A stretch of 42,329 nt of DNA, taken from contig JBMYXI010000023.1 of NCBI GenBank assembly GCA_049608225.1, forward strand, positions 1-42,329. The letters are read 5' to 3'. Positions 17,461 to 26,295 of the stretch are shown here, piece after piece. The DNA is from Parashewanella sp049608225 (lineage in GTDB: Bacteria > Pseudomonadota > Gammaproteobacteria > Enterobacterales > Shewanellaceae). Below the pieces are notes generated by a model. The model saw only the letters and a list, made by a program, of their open reading frames with translations. It was not told the DNA's origin and did no database searches. Every line of letters starts with the position of its first letter. The first letter of the stretch is position 1. Both the position numbers and the translations under genes were made by a program.

Positions 17461-18210
17461 CTAAGACAGCCAATCTGCAACCGCTTGAATGGGTTTTCCC
17501 TTATATTCTACCCAGATAACTAACGCCAATTTCGACGCTTGTTCACTGAGTGGCGAGCTTAGTTTTACCTGACCTGCAAAGGTTAAATTCTTATTAGCGT
17601 TAAGTGATTGCAGACTAAGTATCGTAAAGTCTTGCTTGAGATTTTTACTGCGATTTTCACCACGTAATACTGATGTAGTAAAGCCACTGCCAACCAAGGC
17701 AAGCTTCAGTTGATAATCGTCCAAATTCGTTTTTAACTGTTTAGGAGTAAACGCAGCGGTTAGGTGTTTATTGACGACAGTCACCTTAAGCTTACCAACT
17801 CGTTGCCCTGAACTTCGACTTACTTGTGAGAAATCACGATTAAACCATCCCTTCCATTCATTACCATTAATGACAAAACCCGGCGTGTAAACTTGCCTGA
17901 TGTTTAAGTTGTTCAAATGATCATATTGGCGCTGACTGTATTGCCGCTTTGAAAATGGGTCTCGCCAGCCCAAGTAATTCCAATAGGTTACGTGAAATGA
18001 AATCGGGAAATAATCTTGCCATAATTTATCTTCTGACATGAACTTAGAAAACCACTTTTCAGCAGGCGGACAACTGCTACAACCTTGAGAACTAAACAAC
18101 TCAATAAATATTGGACGCGTATCAGAGCTTTGTTTTGAGAATTGGCTCAGGGTCTGTGCTGCGAGAGATTGGCTTAATAGTAACGTTAAGAGGAAAATGG
18201 AGATCCGCAT
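17461..18210 (-). CDS. DUF1223 thioredoxin-like exported protein
   Basis: A 249-residue periplasmic protein. Signal peptide MRISIFLLTLLLSQSLAAQ is followed by FIELFSSQGCSSCPPAE, the DUF1223 hallmark with a CSSC motif (Cys44, Cys47) in a thioredoxin-like strand-helix. The further conserved segments FHVTYWNYLGWRDPFS and YTPGFVINGNEW are present. Members are predicted secreted redox or metal-binding proteins without a settled role. It stands alone upstream of ilvE, about 90 bases away on the same strand. Confidence 0.85.
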   Translation of the reverse strand: MRISIFLLTLLLSQSLAAQTLSQFSKQSSDTRPIFIELFSSQGCSSCPPAEKWFSKFMSEDKLWQDYFPISFHVTYWNYLGWRDPFSKRQYSQRQYDHLNNLNIRQVYTPGFVINGNEWKGWFNRDFSQVSRSSGQRVGKLKVTVVNKHLTAAFTPKQLKTNLDDYQLKLALVGSGFTTSVLRGENRSKNLKQDFTILSLQSLNANKNLTFAGQVKLSSPLSEQASKLALVIWVEYKGKPIQAVADWLS

Positions 18211-18324
18211 TGTATTTCTCGTTTAACTGGTTTAGCTATAAGACCTCAAAAAGCCATCACACATTTCATTCATCACTGTAGATATTTTCTGCTATAACTT
18301 TATCAAGCCAACAAAAAAGGTAAT

Positions 18325-18684
18325 ATGATGAAACTCTACTTAGCCATGATCATGCTAACCTTATGTACTCTTACCAAGCCAGCCTTCGCTGACCAAGATA
18401 AAGACTTGCGAATAGAGCAACTTCAGCAACAAGTTAGCCAACTGAAACATAAATTACACCAACTCAAACAGCAATCAAACAACACAACCGAGCGACAACG
18501 TAATGACATCAACATTAACAGTGCTCGTACGCAATGGGGCTGTTATTTGGATGACATTAACGCTGGTGGCATTTATGGAACAGGCAGTACAGAAGCAGAG
18601 GCAAAAGGCAAAACCCTCGCCAAATGCCAACAAAAAAAAGGTGCCTGCTTTGAGATGAATTTAAAATGCAGTCAGGACAAATAA
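18325..18684 (+). CDS. small exported coiled-coil protein of unknown function
   Basis: A 119-residue protein with a signal peptide (about 1-22), a short coiled coil (IEQLQQQVSQLKHKLHQLKQ, about 30-50) and a C-terminal part with four cysteines (WGCY, AKCQ, GACF, LKCS) that probably form two disulphides in the periplasm. The WGCYL...GSTEAEAKGKTLAKC pattern suggests a compact all-around disulphide fold. No family name can be given. Ribosome site AAAAAGG lies just before the start. It is divergent from the DUF1223 gene and followed by a strong hairpin. Confidence 0.7.
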   Translation: MMKLYLAMIMLTLCTLTKPAFADQDKDLRIEQLQQQVSQLKHKLHQLKQQSNNTTERQRNDININSARTQWGCYLDDINAGGIYGTGSTEAEAKGKTLAKCQQKKGACFEMNLKCSQDK

Positions 18685-18750
18685 GCGCTTATGCAAGATG
18701 CTTGTTTTTGAACTAAGCAACACAGTTTATTGATTTCTTTCTCCAGAGTT

Positions 18751-18788
18751 AAGATTAAATAACAGCTTAATTGCTGTTATTTAATCTT
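18751..18788 (+). terminator. long hairpin after the small exported protein gene
   Basis: Perfect 16-base inverted repeat AAGATTAAATAACAGC / GCTGTTATTTAATCTT around a 6-base loop, 66 bases after the stop. The AT-rich outer stem and TTTAATTTT tail fit an intrinsic terminator, possibly bidirectional. Confidence 0.65.
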
Positions 18789-18934
18789 TAATTTTCTCAA
18801 AAGTTGATAACGAAAAAAACACCGCCAGCCATAGCCTTGCCATGTAAAACCTTACATTTCTCAAGGCCGAATCAAGCTCGCCATATTGTTTTAGGCCTTG
18901 AAAATCAAGGCTCTAACCAGTACTATGATTGCTC

Positions 18935-18948
18935 ATTGAACGTTCAAT
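18935..18948. promoter_or_regulatory. BetI-type operator
   Basis: Perfect palindrome ATTGAACGTTCAAT, the core of BetI boxes in proteobacteria, 80 bases upstream of betI. BetI is a choline-sensing repressor, so autoregulation of the locus is expected. Confidence 0.75.
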
Positions 18949-19027
18949 CAATTTTTTGCAGTCAAAGATTTAACTGTAAATTATTGTATGAAACCTTCAT
19001 TTATTAAAATGAGAACTGTGCGCTAAC

Positions 19028-19639
19028 ATGCGAAAAAACCAAATAAAAAATAAGAGAAAGCAAGATCTGATCGACGCCCCCCTCTTATCTGTTGAACGAT
19101 TTGGTTTGCATAACACAACCATTAATACCATTAGTCAAATCGCTGGATTATCATCAGGCATTATCAGTCATTATTTTGGCAGCAAGCAAGCGCTTATTGA
19201 AGCCACACTTCGTTATCTTATTGATGGATTAAAGCAAGCGTTATTGACCAAGATTAAAGGTCAGTCTTTAACAGCAGAGCAACGCCTGCATTTAATTGTT
19301 GAAGCAAACTTTACTGACTTGCAACGCTCAGATGCGGCAACCAAAACTTGGTTAAGTTTTTGGGCTCAAGCCATGCACGAGCCAGAGCTTGCACGCTTAC
19401 AACGAGTTAATAACCAACGACTCTATCGCAATTTACTTTTCTCATTTTCTCACGTTTTAGCAAGACCACACGCCATTCAAGCTGCGAAACAAGCGGCTGC
19501 ATTAATTGATGGTTTCTGGTTACGCAGTGCGTTGGATAGTTCACCAAAGCAAGCGTTTAAAGAAGCGCAATTAATGTGTAAGAGCTTTATCTCTGTACAA
19601 CTTCAAAACGCTAGCAAAGCGCTAAAGAGCGTTTCTTAG
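19028..19639 (+). CDS. betI: TetR-family choline-responsive repressor BetI
   Basis: Represses the bet genes until choline is present. The N-terminal TetR helix-turn-helix (about 28-50) reads TINTISQIAGLSSGIISHYF, very close to E. coli BetI (GVSTGIISHYF). The C-terminal ligand domain has the BetI-like WLSFWAQAMHEPELARLQ. The 203-residue length is normal. It heads the betI-betB-betA set, 58 bases before betB. Confidence 0.93.
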   Translation: MRKNQIKNKRKQDLIDAPLLSVERFGLHNTTINTISQIAGLSSGIISHYFGSKQALIEATLRYLIDGLKQALLTKIKGQSLTAEQRLHLIVEANFTDLQRSDAATKTWLSFWAQAMHEPELARLQRVNNQRLYRNLLFSFSHVLARPHAIQAAKQAAALIDGFWLRSALDSSPKQAFKEAQLMCKSFISVQLQNASKALKSVS

Positions 19640-19697
19640 CACAAGAAAAAATTCCGTTCGTTATTGTTACTGCGATATCGCAGTACGGAGAATATTT

Positions 19698-21158
19698 ATG
19701 TCAGTTGTTTATCGTAATTATGTTCATGGACAGCCAATGTCCAATGCTAGTGGTGAAACCTTTGAGGTGATCAACCCTGCGACAGGTGAAGTTAGTTATT
19801 GTGTTGAAGTTGCCGATGAAAAAATTCAGCAAGCGGCAATCAAAAGTTCAAAAAAAGGCTTTAAGGTTTGGTCAGCGATGACGCCAATGGAGCGTGGACG
19901 AATCTTACTAAAAGCCGTAGCAATATTACGTCAAAAAAATGATGAACTGGCGGCAATTGAAGTAATTGATACCGGTAAACCATGGCAGGAAGCTTCGGTT
20001 GTGGATGTGGTTACTGGTGCTGATTCTATTGAATTTTTTGCAGGCTTAGCCGCAGGTCTTGAAGGCGCTCAGCAACAAGTTGGTGAGGATTTTTATTATA
20101 CTCGCCGCGAACCATTAGGTATCTGTGCCGGTATTGGCGCTTGGAATTACCCTCTACAAATTGCTTGTTGGAAGTCTGCACCCGCATTAGCCACGGGTAA
20201 TGCAATGCTATTTAAGCCTTCAGAAGAAACACCGCTTGGCGCTTTAAAATTAGCGGAAATTTTTACCGAAGCAGGCGTACCTGATGGCGTATTTAACGTC
20301 ATTCAAGGTGACGGAAAAGTCGGTGCATTTCTTACAACCCATCCAGATATTGCCAAAGTATCCTTTACTGGCGAAGTCGGCACAGGCAAAAAAGTGATGG
20401 CCGCAGCCGCAAGTTCATTGAAAGACGTAACTATGGAGTTAGGTGGAAAATCACCACTGATTATTTTCGACGACGCTGATATCGATAATGCCGTTTCAGC
20501 CGCAATGTTAGGCAACTTTTACACCCAAGGTGAAATTTGCACTAATGGCACACGCGTATTCGTACATGAGTCAATTTACTCAACCTTCATTGAAAAGGTT
20601 GTTGAACGCACCAACAACAATATTGTTTGTGGCGATCCAATGGCTGAAGACACCAACTTTGGTGCATTAATATCAAAAGCCCATCAACAAAAAGTGATGG
20701 ATTACATCAAAATAGGCATTGAGGAAGGCGCTGAACTACTCTGTGGCGGTACGACACTATCACCTGAATCAGCACCAAATGGCTGCTTTGTTGCGCCGAC
20801 TGTTTTCGGTAATTGCACCGATGACATGACCATTTGCAAAGAAGAAATCTTCGGTCCTGTTATGTCAGTGCTTACTTTTTCTGATGAACAAGAAGTCATT
20901 GAGCGCGCAAACGACACTAAACTGGGTTTAGCAGCAGCAGTCTTTACTCAAGACATCACCCGAGCGCATCGAGTTATTCATCAAATGGAAGCAGGTATTT
21001 GCTGGATAAATGCTTATGGCGCATCACCAGCTGAAATGCCCGTTGGCGGTTACAAACTCTCAGGCATCGGCCGTGAAAATGGCACCGAAACCTTAAAAGC
21101 ATATACCCAGACAAAAGCGGTATATATGGGCATGCAAAAACTTGAAAGCCCATTTTAA
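19698..21158 (+). CDS. betB: betaine aldehyde dehydrogenase
   Basis: NAD(P)+-dependent oxidation of betaine aldehyde to the osmoprotectant glycine betaine. It is of normal length at 486 residues. Catalytic marks are VTMELGGKSPLIIFDDADID (general-base Glu in MELGG) and GEICTNGTRVFV (nucleophile Cys). IGAWNYPLQIACWKSAPALA and FKPSEETP form the cofactor site. The ribosome site is GGAG, and betA follows after 11 bases. Confidence 0.95.
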   Translation: MSVVYRNYVHGQPMSNASGETFEVINPATGEVSYCVEVADEKIQQAAIKSSKKGFKVWSAMTPMERGRILLKAVAILRQKNDELAAIEVIDTGKPWQEASVVDVVTGADSIEFFAGLAAGLEGAQQQVGEDFYYTRREPLGICAGIGAWNYPLQIACWKSAPALATGNAMLFKPSEETPLGALKLAEIFTEAGVPDGVFNVIQGDGKVGAFLTTHPDIAKVSFTGEVGTGKKVMAAAASSLKDVTMELGGKSPLIIFDDADIDNAVSAAMLGNFYTQGEICTNGTRVFVHESIYSTFIEKVVERTNNNIVCGDPMAEDTNFGALISKAHQQKVMDYIKIGIEEGAELLCGGTTLSPESAPNGCFVAPTVFGNCTDDMTICKEEIFGPVMSVLTFSDEQEVIERANDTKLGLAAAVFTQDITRAHRVIHQMEAGICWINAYGASPAEMPVGGYKLSGIGRENGTETLKAYTQTKAVYMGMQKLESPF

Positions 21159-21169
21159 GGAAGTGAAAG

Positions 21170-22861
21170 ATGTCTAATAAAGCTGATAGTTATGACTATA
21201 TTATCGTTGGTGCAGGTTCAGCAGGATGTGTACTGGCCAACCGCTTAACTGAAGATCCAAACAATTCAGTATTATTATTGGAAACCGGTGGCAGTGATAA
21301 AAGTATTTTTATTCAAATGCCAACCGCGTTATCAATACCAATGAACACTAAAAAGTATGCTTGGCAGTTCGAAACCGAGCCTGAACAAGGACTGGATAAT
21401 CGTCAAATGCATTGCCCTAGAGGTAAAGTATTAGGTGGTTCTTCATCAATCAACGGCATGGTTTATGTGCGTGGTCACGCGATGGATTTTGATGAGTGGC
21501 AACAATACGGCGCTGAGAACTGGGATTACGCTCACTGTTTACCCTATTTCAAAAAAGCTGAAACTTGGGCGTTTGGTGGCGATGAGTATCGAGGCAACCA
21601 AGGTGAGTTAGCCGTTAATAACGGTAACAAGATGCGTAACCCACTGTACAAAGCATTTATAAATGCTGGGATAGATGCCGGTTATTTAGCGACAGACGAC
21701 TATAATGGTGCACAGCAAGAAGGCTTTGGTCCAATGCATATGACCATTAAAAATGGTGTACGTTGGTCAACATCCAACGCCTACTTACGTCCTGCAATGA
21801 AGCGCAGCAATCTAACGGTTGTGACTCACGCGGTTGTGCATAAAGTGTTGCTTGAAAATAAAGTTGCCAAAGGCGTGCAATATAAGCGCAAAGGAAAACT
21901 AATTAATGTGCATTGCAATAAAGAAGTTATTCTGTCTGCTGGCTCTATTGGTTCACCACACATTTTACAATTATCGGGCATCGGCGATAAAGAGGTGCTA
22001 AAACACGCTGGGGTAGAACTACATCATGAATTAGCGGGTGTCGGACAAAACCTGCAAGATCATTTAGAGTTTTATTTTCAATTCAAGTGTAAGCAACCTA
22101 TTTCGCTAAACGGGAGTTTAGATCCTCTTAGCAAATTAGCCATTGGTACTCGCTGGATTTTGAACAAATCAGGACTGGGAGCAACCAATCACTTTGAATC
22201 ATGCGGTTTTATTCGTTCGAAGGAAAATCTTGCTTGGCCTGATTTGCAATATCACTTTTTACCAGCGGCAATGCGCTACGATGGCAAAGAGGCCTTTGCT
22301 GGACATGGCTTCCAAGTGCATATAGGTCATAATAAGCCCACAAGCCGTGGCGCAGTCACTTTAGTCTCAGCAGATCCAAGTGTACCGCCAAAAATCAAGT
22401 TCAATTACTTGTCGACTCAAGAAGACATTGAAAGCTTCAGGGCTTGTGTTCGTCTCACGCGTGAAATCATCAATCAACCTGCTTTTGATGAATATCGCGG
22501 CGAAGAGATCCAGCCAGGCATTAATGTACAGAGCGATGAAGAAATCGATACTTTCGTTCGTCAGTTTGTTGAGTCAGCCTACCACCCTTCATGTTCTTGT
22601 AAAATGGGGACAGATGATATGGCTGTCGTCGATCCTCAAACTAAAGTGCATGGTATTGAAGGATTACGCGTTGTTGATTCATCCATTTTTCCAACGATTC
22701 CGAACGGAAATTTAAACGCACCAACCATTATGGTTGCTGAGCGTGCAGCTGATTTGATTTTGGGTAAACCACCGCTAAAAGCCGCTGATGTTGAAGTGCG
22801 TTTGGCTAGCGATTGGCAAAATAAGCAAAGAGAAACGACACCTCAACGGGTGGTTAATTAA
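21170..22861 (+). CDS. betA: choline dehydrogenase
   Basis: FAD-dependent GMC oxidoreductase turning choline into betaine aldehyde at the inner membrane. The FAD-binding start is YDYIIVGAGSAGCVLANRL (8-26); GMC signatures are GGSSSINGMVYVRGHAMDFD and LSAGSIGSPHILQLSGIG. The active-site His region is ESAYHPSCSCKMG. The 563-residue length is typical. It is preceded by a ribosome site (AAGGAAG) and directly follows betB. Confidence 0.95.
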   Translation: MSNKADSYDYIIVGAGSAGCVLANRLTEDPNNSVLLLETGGSDKSIFIQMPTALSIPMNTKKYAWQFETEPEQGLDNRQMHCPRGKVLGGSSSINGMVYVRGHAMDFDEWQQYGAENWDYAHCLPYFKKAETWAFGGDEYRGNQGELAVNNGNKMRNPLYKAFINAGIDAGYLATDDYNGAQQEGFGPMHMTIKNGVRWSTSNAYLRPAMKRSNLTVVTHAVVHKVLLENKVAKGVQYKRKGKLINVHCNKEVILSAGSIGSPHILQLSGIGDKEVLKHAGVELHHELAGVGQNLQDHLEFYFQFKCKQPISLNGSLDPLSKLAIGTRWILNKSGLGATNHFESCGFIRSKENLAWPDLQYHFLPAAMRYDGKEAFAGHGFQVHIGHNKPTSRGAVTLVSADPSVPPKIKFNYLSTQEDIESFRACVRLTREIINQPAFDEYRGEEIQPGINVQSDEEIDTFVRQFVESAYHPSCSCKMGTDDMAVVDPQTKVHGIEGLRVVDSSIFPTIPNGNLNAPTIMVAERAADLILGKPPLKAADVEVRLASDWQNKQRETTPQRVVN

Positions 22862-23220
22862 TTTATACATGGTTTGAGATCTACCATATTCCAATGGGAT
22901 AAAAGATCTCACTCTCGTACTTGAGCTGTTAGGGTCGATCATTTCTGTATTTTTATGAAATAGATAAACTTGATATCTAGTGAAATTGCACAGTTAAAGG
23001 CAATTTCTGCTTTCTGATATGGTTTACATACCCTTGATACATGATGCGTTATGTATCAAGGGTATGTAAGCCTGACACCATGTGCATTCTATTAATAACA
23101 TATCTGTATCGCTCAAACAGAGTGTTCATTTGAAGGCATCATCTTGAACATGTGTCCACAGCGAAAAAGATATAAGGAGCACTATATGAACATTTATAAG
23201 GCAACAACTGGGGGGCTATT
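22862..23220 (+). promoter_or_regulatory. structured 359-base leader between betA and the transporter
   Basis: Three successive hairpins: TGAGATCT/AGATCTCA (22875-22911), GAAATTGC/GCAATTTC (22982-23007) and a very strong one with 19 perfect pairs, TTACATACCCTTGATACAT / ATGTATCAAGGGTATGTAA (23024-23069, loop 8). The last extends by one G-U and two more pairs to 23021-23072. None has a T-run. They could be attenuation, processing or RNA-stability signals. A short frame with a good ribosome site begins at 23186. Confidence 0.5.
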
Positions 23221-23224
23221 GTGA
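23186..23224 (+). CDS. 12-codon leader frame, or true start of the transporter
   Basis: ATG 23186 has an ideal ribosome site (AAGGAG, 6-base spacing) and reads MNIYKATTGGLL then TGA, overlapping the transporter's GTG (GTGA). If one G were added to the six-G run at 23210-23215, the frame would instead read MNIYKATTGGAIVTSLLSFG and run into the transporter. It is either a coupled leader peptide, a slippage site or an indel. Confidence 0.45.
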   Translation: MNIYKATTGGLL

Positions 23225-24438
23225 CCTCTTTATTATCATTTGGCATACTATTTACTTTCGCCTGTATCGCATTCGTCATTTATCGATGGGGAAATGTAAA
23301 ATGCGTCGGCGTAACTCCCGCAAGAACCTTCGTTTTTATCGCTATTTTATTTACTTCAGGCTTGGACGTGGGCTTGATCATGTTCCCACTAACTGAATTC
23401 GGTGGTTATGCTGATACTGTTACTAATCCGGAATACAGTTTTACCAACCCACTCGCTATTGAGTTTGGTTATTGGGCTTTCTTGATCTGGGGATTCTACT
23501 TCTTAACCTGCTTTTACTTTTGCATAATTGAACCCAAAGTAAAATTTTTCGAGATTGCCCTTGTTAAGTTTATCAACAACTTGGTGATCATAGGTACCTG
23601 TGCGTTCACCGCTTATTTATTGTTAAGCAACCTTCCTTGGTATTTACCAGAGCTTAATGATGAATCATCAATGAATGCCAGTTTCTACTTTATCGTATTC
23701 ACCGTCATTGCTGCTGCGGTTTATTCAAGCACCAGCTTACGCTATGTTCGCATGCTGAGCTTAGCCAGTAGCGGTTTGTTCCTTGCGTTGATCGTTTTCA
23801 TGTGGGCTGGCGCTTTCTTAACTCAAGAAGATGGCATTAGCGAGTTTGTGACCACCTTTGGCTTATTAGGTGATTATTTTACGCATTTACCAAAATTCAT
23901 CTTACCGCTGAATGATTATCACGAGTTTTACCTATTTTGGTGGTTCGCATGGAGCATCATGATCGGTCAATTTACTGCTCGCTTTGTTGGCGGAATGAAA
24001 ACTTATCAAGTATTAATCGCAATGATGATCTATCCGTCAATCCCAATTGCCATTTGGTTTACCATTCTTTATTACTACAGTGCTAATGGCATCGATACCA
24101 CAGGGTTATATAACTTAGCTATGGTCATTGTCGGTATCACTTTTGTGATTAACTCACTCGATTCTCTTATTCGCCTGTATACCGATAACCTTAACTTAAC
24201 CGTAAAGCGCTTTGGTAAAACCAAATACTTTATCGGTAATCTAGCCCTTCTTTCAGGCTTAACTTTATTGTTTAAATTAGATTTTTTGCAAATTCAATGG
24301 GTCGGAGCATTAGCAATAGGCATTATTTTCGCTTGTTTCGGTTACATAATGTTGTTCAAGTTTAAGCAAGTTAAAGAGATTGAAAATTCACCAGCAGAAA
24401 ATAAGTTGGATTTTTCGAAGTTATCACACGCTAACTAA
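23221..24438 (+). CDS. BCCT-family-like choline/betaine transporter
   Basis: Multi-helix inner-membrane protein resembling betaine/choline/carnitine transporters. FWWFAWSIMIGQFTARFVGG matches the BCCT signature WWxxWxxxxGxFxARxxxG, and TSGLDVGLIMFPLTEF corresponds to the Na+/substrate stretch SAGMGIGLMFFG. At 405 residues from a GTG start it lacks the usual first helix and long termini of 500-680-residue BCCT proteins. Its position after betIBA makes choline or betaine uptake the likely role. The GTG has no ordinary ribosome site; see the leader frame at 23186. The differences in the GxGxG site leave the coupling ion uncertain. Confidence 0.75.
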   Translation: MTSLLSFGILFTFACIAFVIYRWGNVKCVGVTPARTFVFIAILFTSGLDVGLIMFPLTEFGGYADTVTNPEYSFTNPLAIEFGYWAFLIWGFYFLTCFYFCIIEPKVKFFEIALVKFINNLVIIGTCAFTAYLLLSNLPWYLPELNDESSMNASFYFIVFTVIAAAVYSSTSLRYVRMLSLASSGLFLALIVFMWAGAFLTQEDGISEFVTTFGLLGDYFTHLPKFILPLNDYHEFYLFWWFAWSIMIGQFTARFVGGMKTYQVLIAMMIYPSIPIAIWFTILYYYSANGIDTTGLYNLAMVIVGITFVINSLDSLIRLYTDNLNLTVKRFGKTKYFIGNLALLSGLTLLFKLDFLQIQWVGALAIGIIFACFGYIMLFKFKQVKEIENSPAENKLDFSKLSHAN

Positions 24439-24464
24439 CTAAAAATAAAATGGAAATAAATATA

Positions 24465-25169
24465 ATGAAAAAGACAATCGTAGCCCTAACAACATTAGCA
24501 GCGATAACTGCATCAACATCAGCAATGGCAAATACCACGCTTAACGTAACTGCAGCGTCAAACTACAGTTATAACGGTGTGAGTCAAACAGAAAACAAGC
24601 CTGCATTACAAAGTACCATTACCCATAATTTCGGTTCTGATTGGTCTATTGGTGCATTCGCATCAAACGTAGATTTTGCTAATGGTGACGGAGCAGATTT
24701 AGAGTTTTCACCAAGTATTAGTAAAACATTTAAGTTAAATGATATGTTTTCACTGAATGCTGGTGCAGCTTATTACACTTATCACGGCGACAAAAAAGCC
24801 AAAGATCTGAACTACGGTGAAGTATTCTCACAATTAAATATCACGTCTTCAGTAGGTAGTACTGAAGTCAGAGCTGCTTATGCATGGGATTATTTCGGTG
24901 AAGATGTATCGCATGTAGTAGCAACACTAGCGCATAAAGTTGAAGTAACCAAAGGCCATAGCCTACGTTTAGCTTTTGTCCGCTCAATGTCTGCAAACGA
25001 GAAGAAGTATGCTTGGGATGGTAAAAAAGCCTACAACAACTATCGCCTTTCATACATTACCAGTTTCAAAAACTTCGAAATTGACTTATCTGTTGAAGAC
25101 ACCAATATGAGTATTGAAAGTGCTAAATCCCGCGTATTGCTTTCAGTAGGCCGTACATTCAACTTCTAG
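24465..25169 (+). CDS. TorF-like putative outer-membrane porin
   Basis: A 234-residue exported protein with a clear signal peptide (MKKTIVALTTLAAITASTSAMA). The mature part is a series of alternating-residue beta strands (NVTAASNYSYNGVSQTENKP, FASNVDFANGDGADLEF, FSLNAGAAYYTYHG) ending with aromatic Phe, as outer-membrane barrels do. This matches the TorF/Gcw_chp family of putative porins. ATG 24465 is chosen because it starts the signal peptide; ATG 24450 would add five residues. It follows the transporter by 26 bases and ends at an intrinsic terminator, so it likely serves the same import route. Confidence 0.7.
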   Translation: MKKTIVALTTLAAITASTSAMANTTLNVTAASNYSYNGVSQTENKPALQSTITHNFGSDWSIGAFASNVDFANGDGADLEFSPSISKTFKLNDMFSLNAGAAYYTYHGDKKAKDLNYGEVFSQLNITSSVGSTEVRAAYAWDYFGEDVSHVVATLAHKVEVTKGHSLRLAFVRSMSANEKKYAWDGKKAYNNYRLSYITSFKNFEIDLSVEDTNMSIESAKSRVLLSVGRTFNF

Positions 25170-25190
25170 AGTTTGATTAATAATTCTCAA

Positions 25191-25225
25191 AACCGTGACA
25201 ACATCATTGTTATCACGGTTTTTTT
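25191..25225. terminator. bidirectional terminator
   Basis: AACCGTGA/TCACGGTT stem (25191-25198, 25213-25220) with further inner pairing and a seven-T run to 25225. It serves the porin gene on the plus strand and overlaps the end of the convergent 7TM gene. Confidence 0.85.
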
Positions 25226-26109
25226 ATCTCTGTACCTTTGCTATCGACAAACCCTTGCTCTATTGATTGCTCTTGTATCACTTGTTTAATAAACGCTTTC
25301 TCATCATTATCCAATAACGATTTCTTTGATCGAACATCAGATTTTTTATTTGATTGATAGACTAAAACGGTTAATTGCTGTAACCGATAAATCGTTAAAA
25401 TGTATAAAGTTAACAGTAGACTCAACCGAGTCACAGTTTCCGATAACAATTCATACTGATCTCCCAATATAAATGGGAGTATTGCAACCATACAACGGAT
25501 CAGCCAATTAATGATGATCGCAATGGTAATGAAAAGTAACCAACGAAACCTTGCTAGATGAAAAGGTGAAGAGTGACTATCTAACCTGACATAAAGCAGT
25601 TTAATAATTGAAGTAAAATAAAACCCTGTTTGGAGCATTAATAATAAAGGAAGAAGCACACCTAGCACACTAGCGTTATTCACCATCCCTTCTAATAAGG
25701 TTTCACTTTGCTTAAAATCGATTGAATTATAATGGGTAAGCGCAAAACTCATGACCAGTAGAGCAATCAATAACGTTGGAAAAAAATGCTTAGCAAGCTC
25801 CTTAATTTTACTTTTCACTAAAATATTCAATTCATGCTTAATGTATTGATAAACCAAGGGCATGAGTAAAAAGTACAATGGCGTCAGTAACATTAAAATC
25901 AAATGCATCGGCAATGGCGCATTGTCACGATTAACGATGCCAGTAAAAAAGTACAATGCCAGTGTGATGAAGATACTACTAATGAAAAATTGACCGTTTT
26001 GTTGATGTGAGCGAGGTACCGATAAAAACACGGCAAGTATAATGCAATGAAAACCACCAATTAGCGACAACCACCAATATGCTTGGTGTAGGAACACGCT
26101 CAGAGACAT
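25213..26109 (-). CDS. seven-helix membrane protein of unknown function
   Basis: About 298 residues with roughly seven hydrophobic helices and a 50-residue charged tail (SNKKSDVRSKKSLLDNDEKAF...). The arrangement, including LTPLYFLLMPLVYQYIKHEL in the third helix and a polar linker after the last helix, resembles the membrane sensor half of 7TM AraC-type regulators. No AraC helix-turn-helix follows: the frame stops where it would begin. It may be a stand-alone sensor or a truncated regulator. ATG 26109 has an excellent ribosome site (AAAGGAG), better than the TTG one codon before. No symbol can be given. Confidence 0.65.
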   Translation of the reverse strand: MSLSVFLHQAYWWLSLIGGFHCIILAVFLSVPRSHQQNGQFFISSIFITLALYFFTGIVNRDNAPLPMHLILMLLTPLYFLLMPLVYQYIKHELNILVKSKIKELAKHFFPTLLIALLVMSFALTHYNSIDFKQSETLLEGMVNNASVLGVLLPLLLMLQTGFYFTSIIKLLYVRLDSHSSPFHLARFRWLLFITIAIIINWLIRCMVAILPFILGDQYELLSETVTRLSLLLTLYILTIYRLQQLTVLVYQSNKKSDVRSKKSLLDNDEKAFIKQVIQEQSIEQGFVDSKGTEIKKP

Positions 26110-26295
26110 CAAAAAAAGCTCCTTTCAAGCAAAACAACATAATATTTATTAAAAACTGAACAAAAACTGAATTAAATACTTGATTTTAGTTGCAGCATTG
26201 CTCTAAATATAGCCATCAATATTGATTTATTCGATAATTTTAACTCACACCATTGATTGCAGGATTTTGGTACTGGTAACTAGGGAGAAAAGATC

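Larger units (their letters stand above)
18685..19027. other. 343-base gap: terminator and betI control region
   Basis: Holds the hairpin at 18751-18788 and the BetI-type operator at 18935-18948, followed by a possible promoter (TTGCAG near 18956). No coding frame with a ribosome site is seen. Confidence 0.6.

Noticed and set aside
22875..23072. Hairpin row as a CRISPR array
   Set aside because: The three repeats differ from one another in sequence and spacing.
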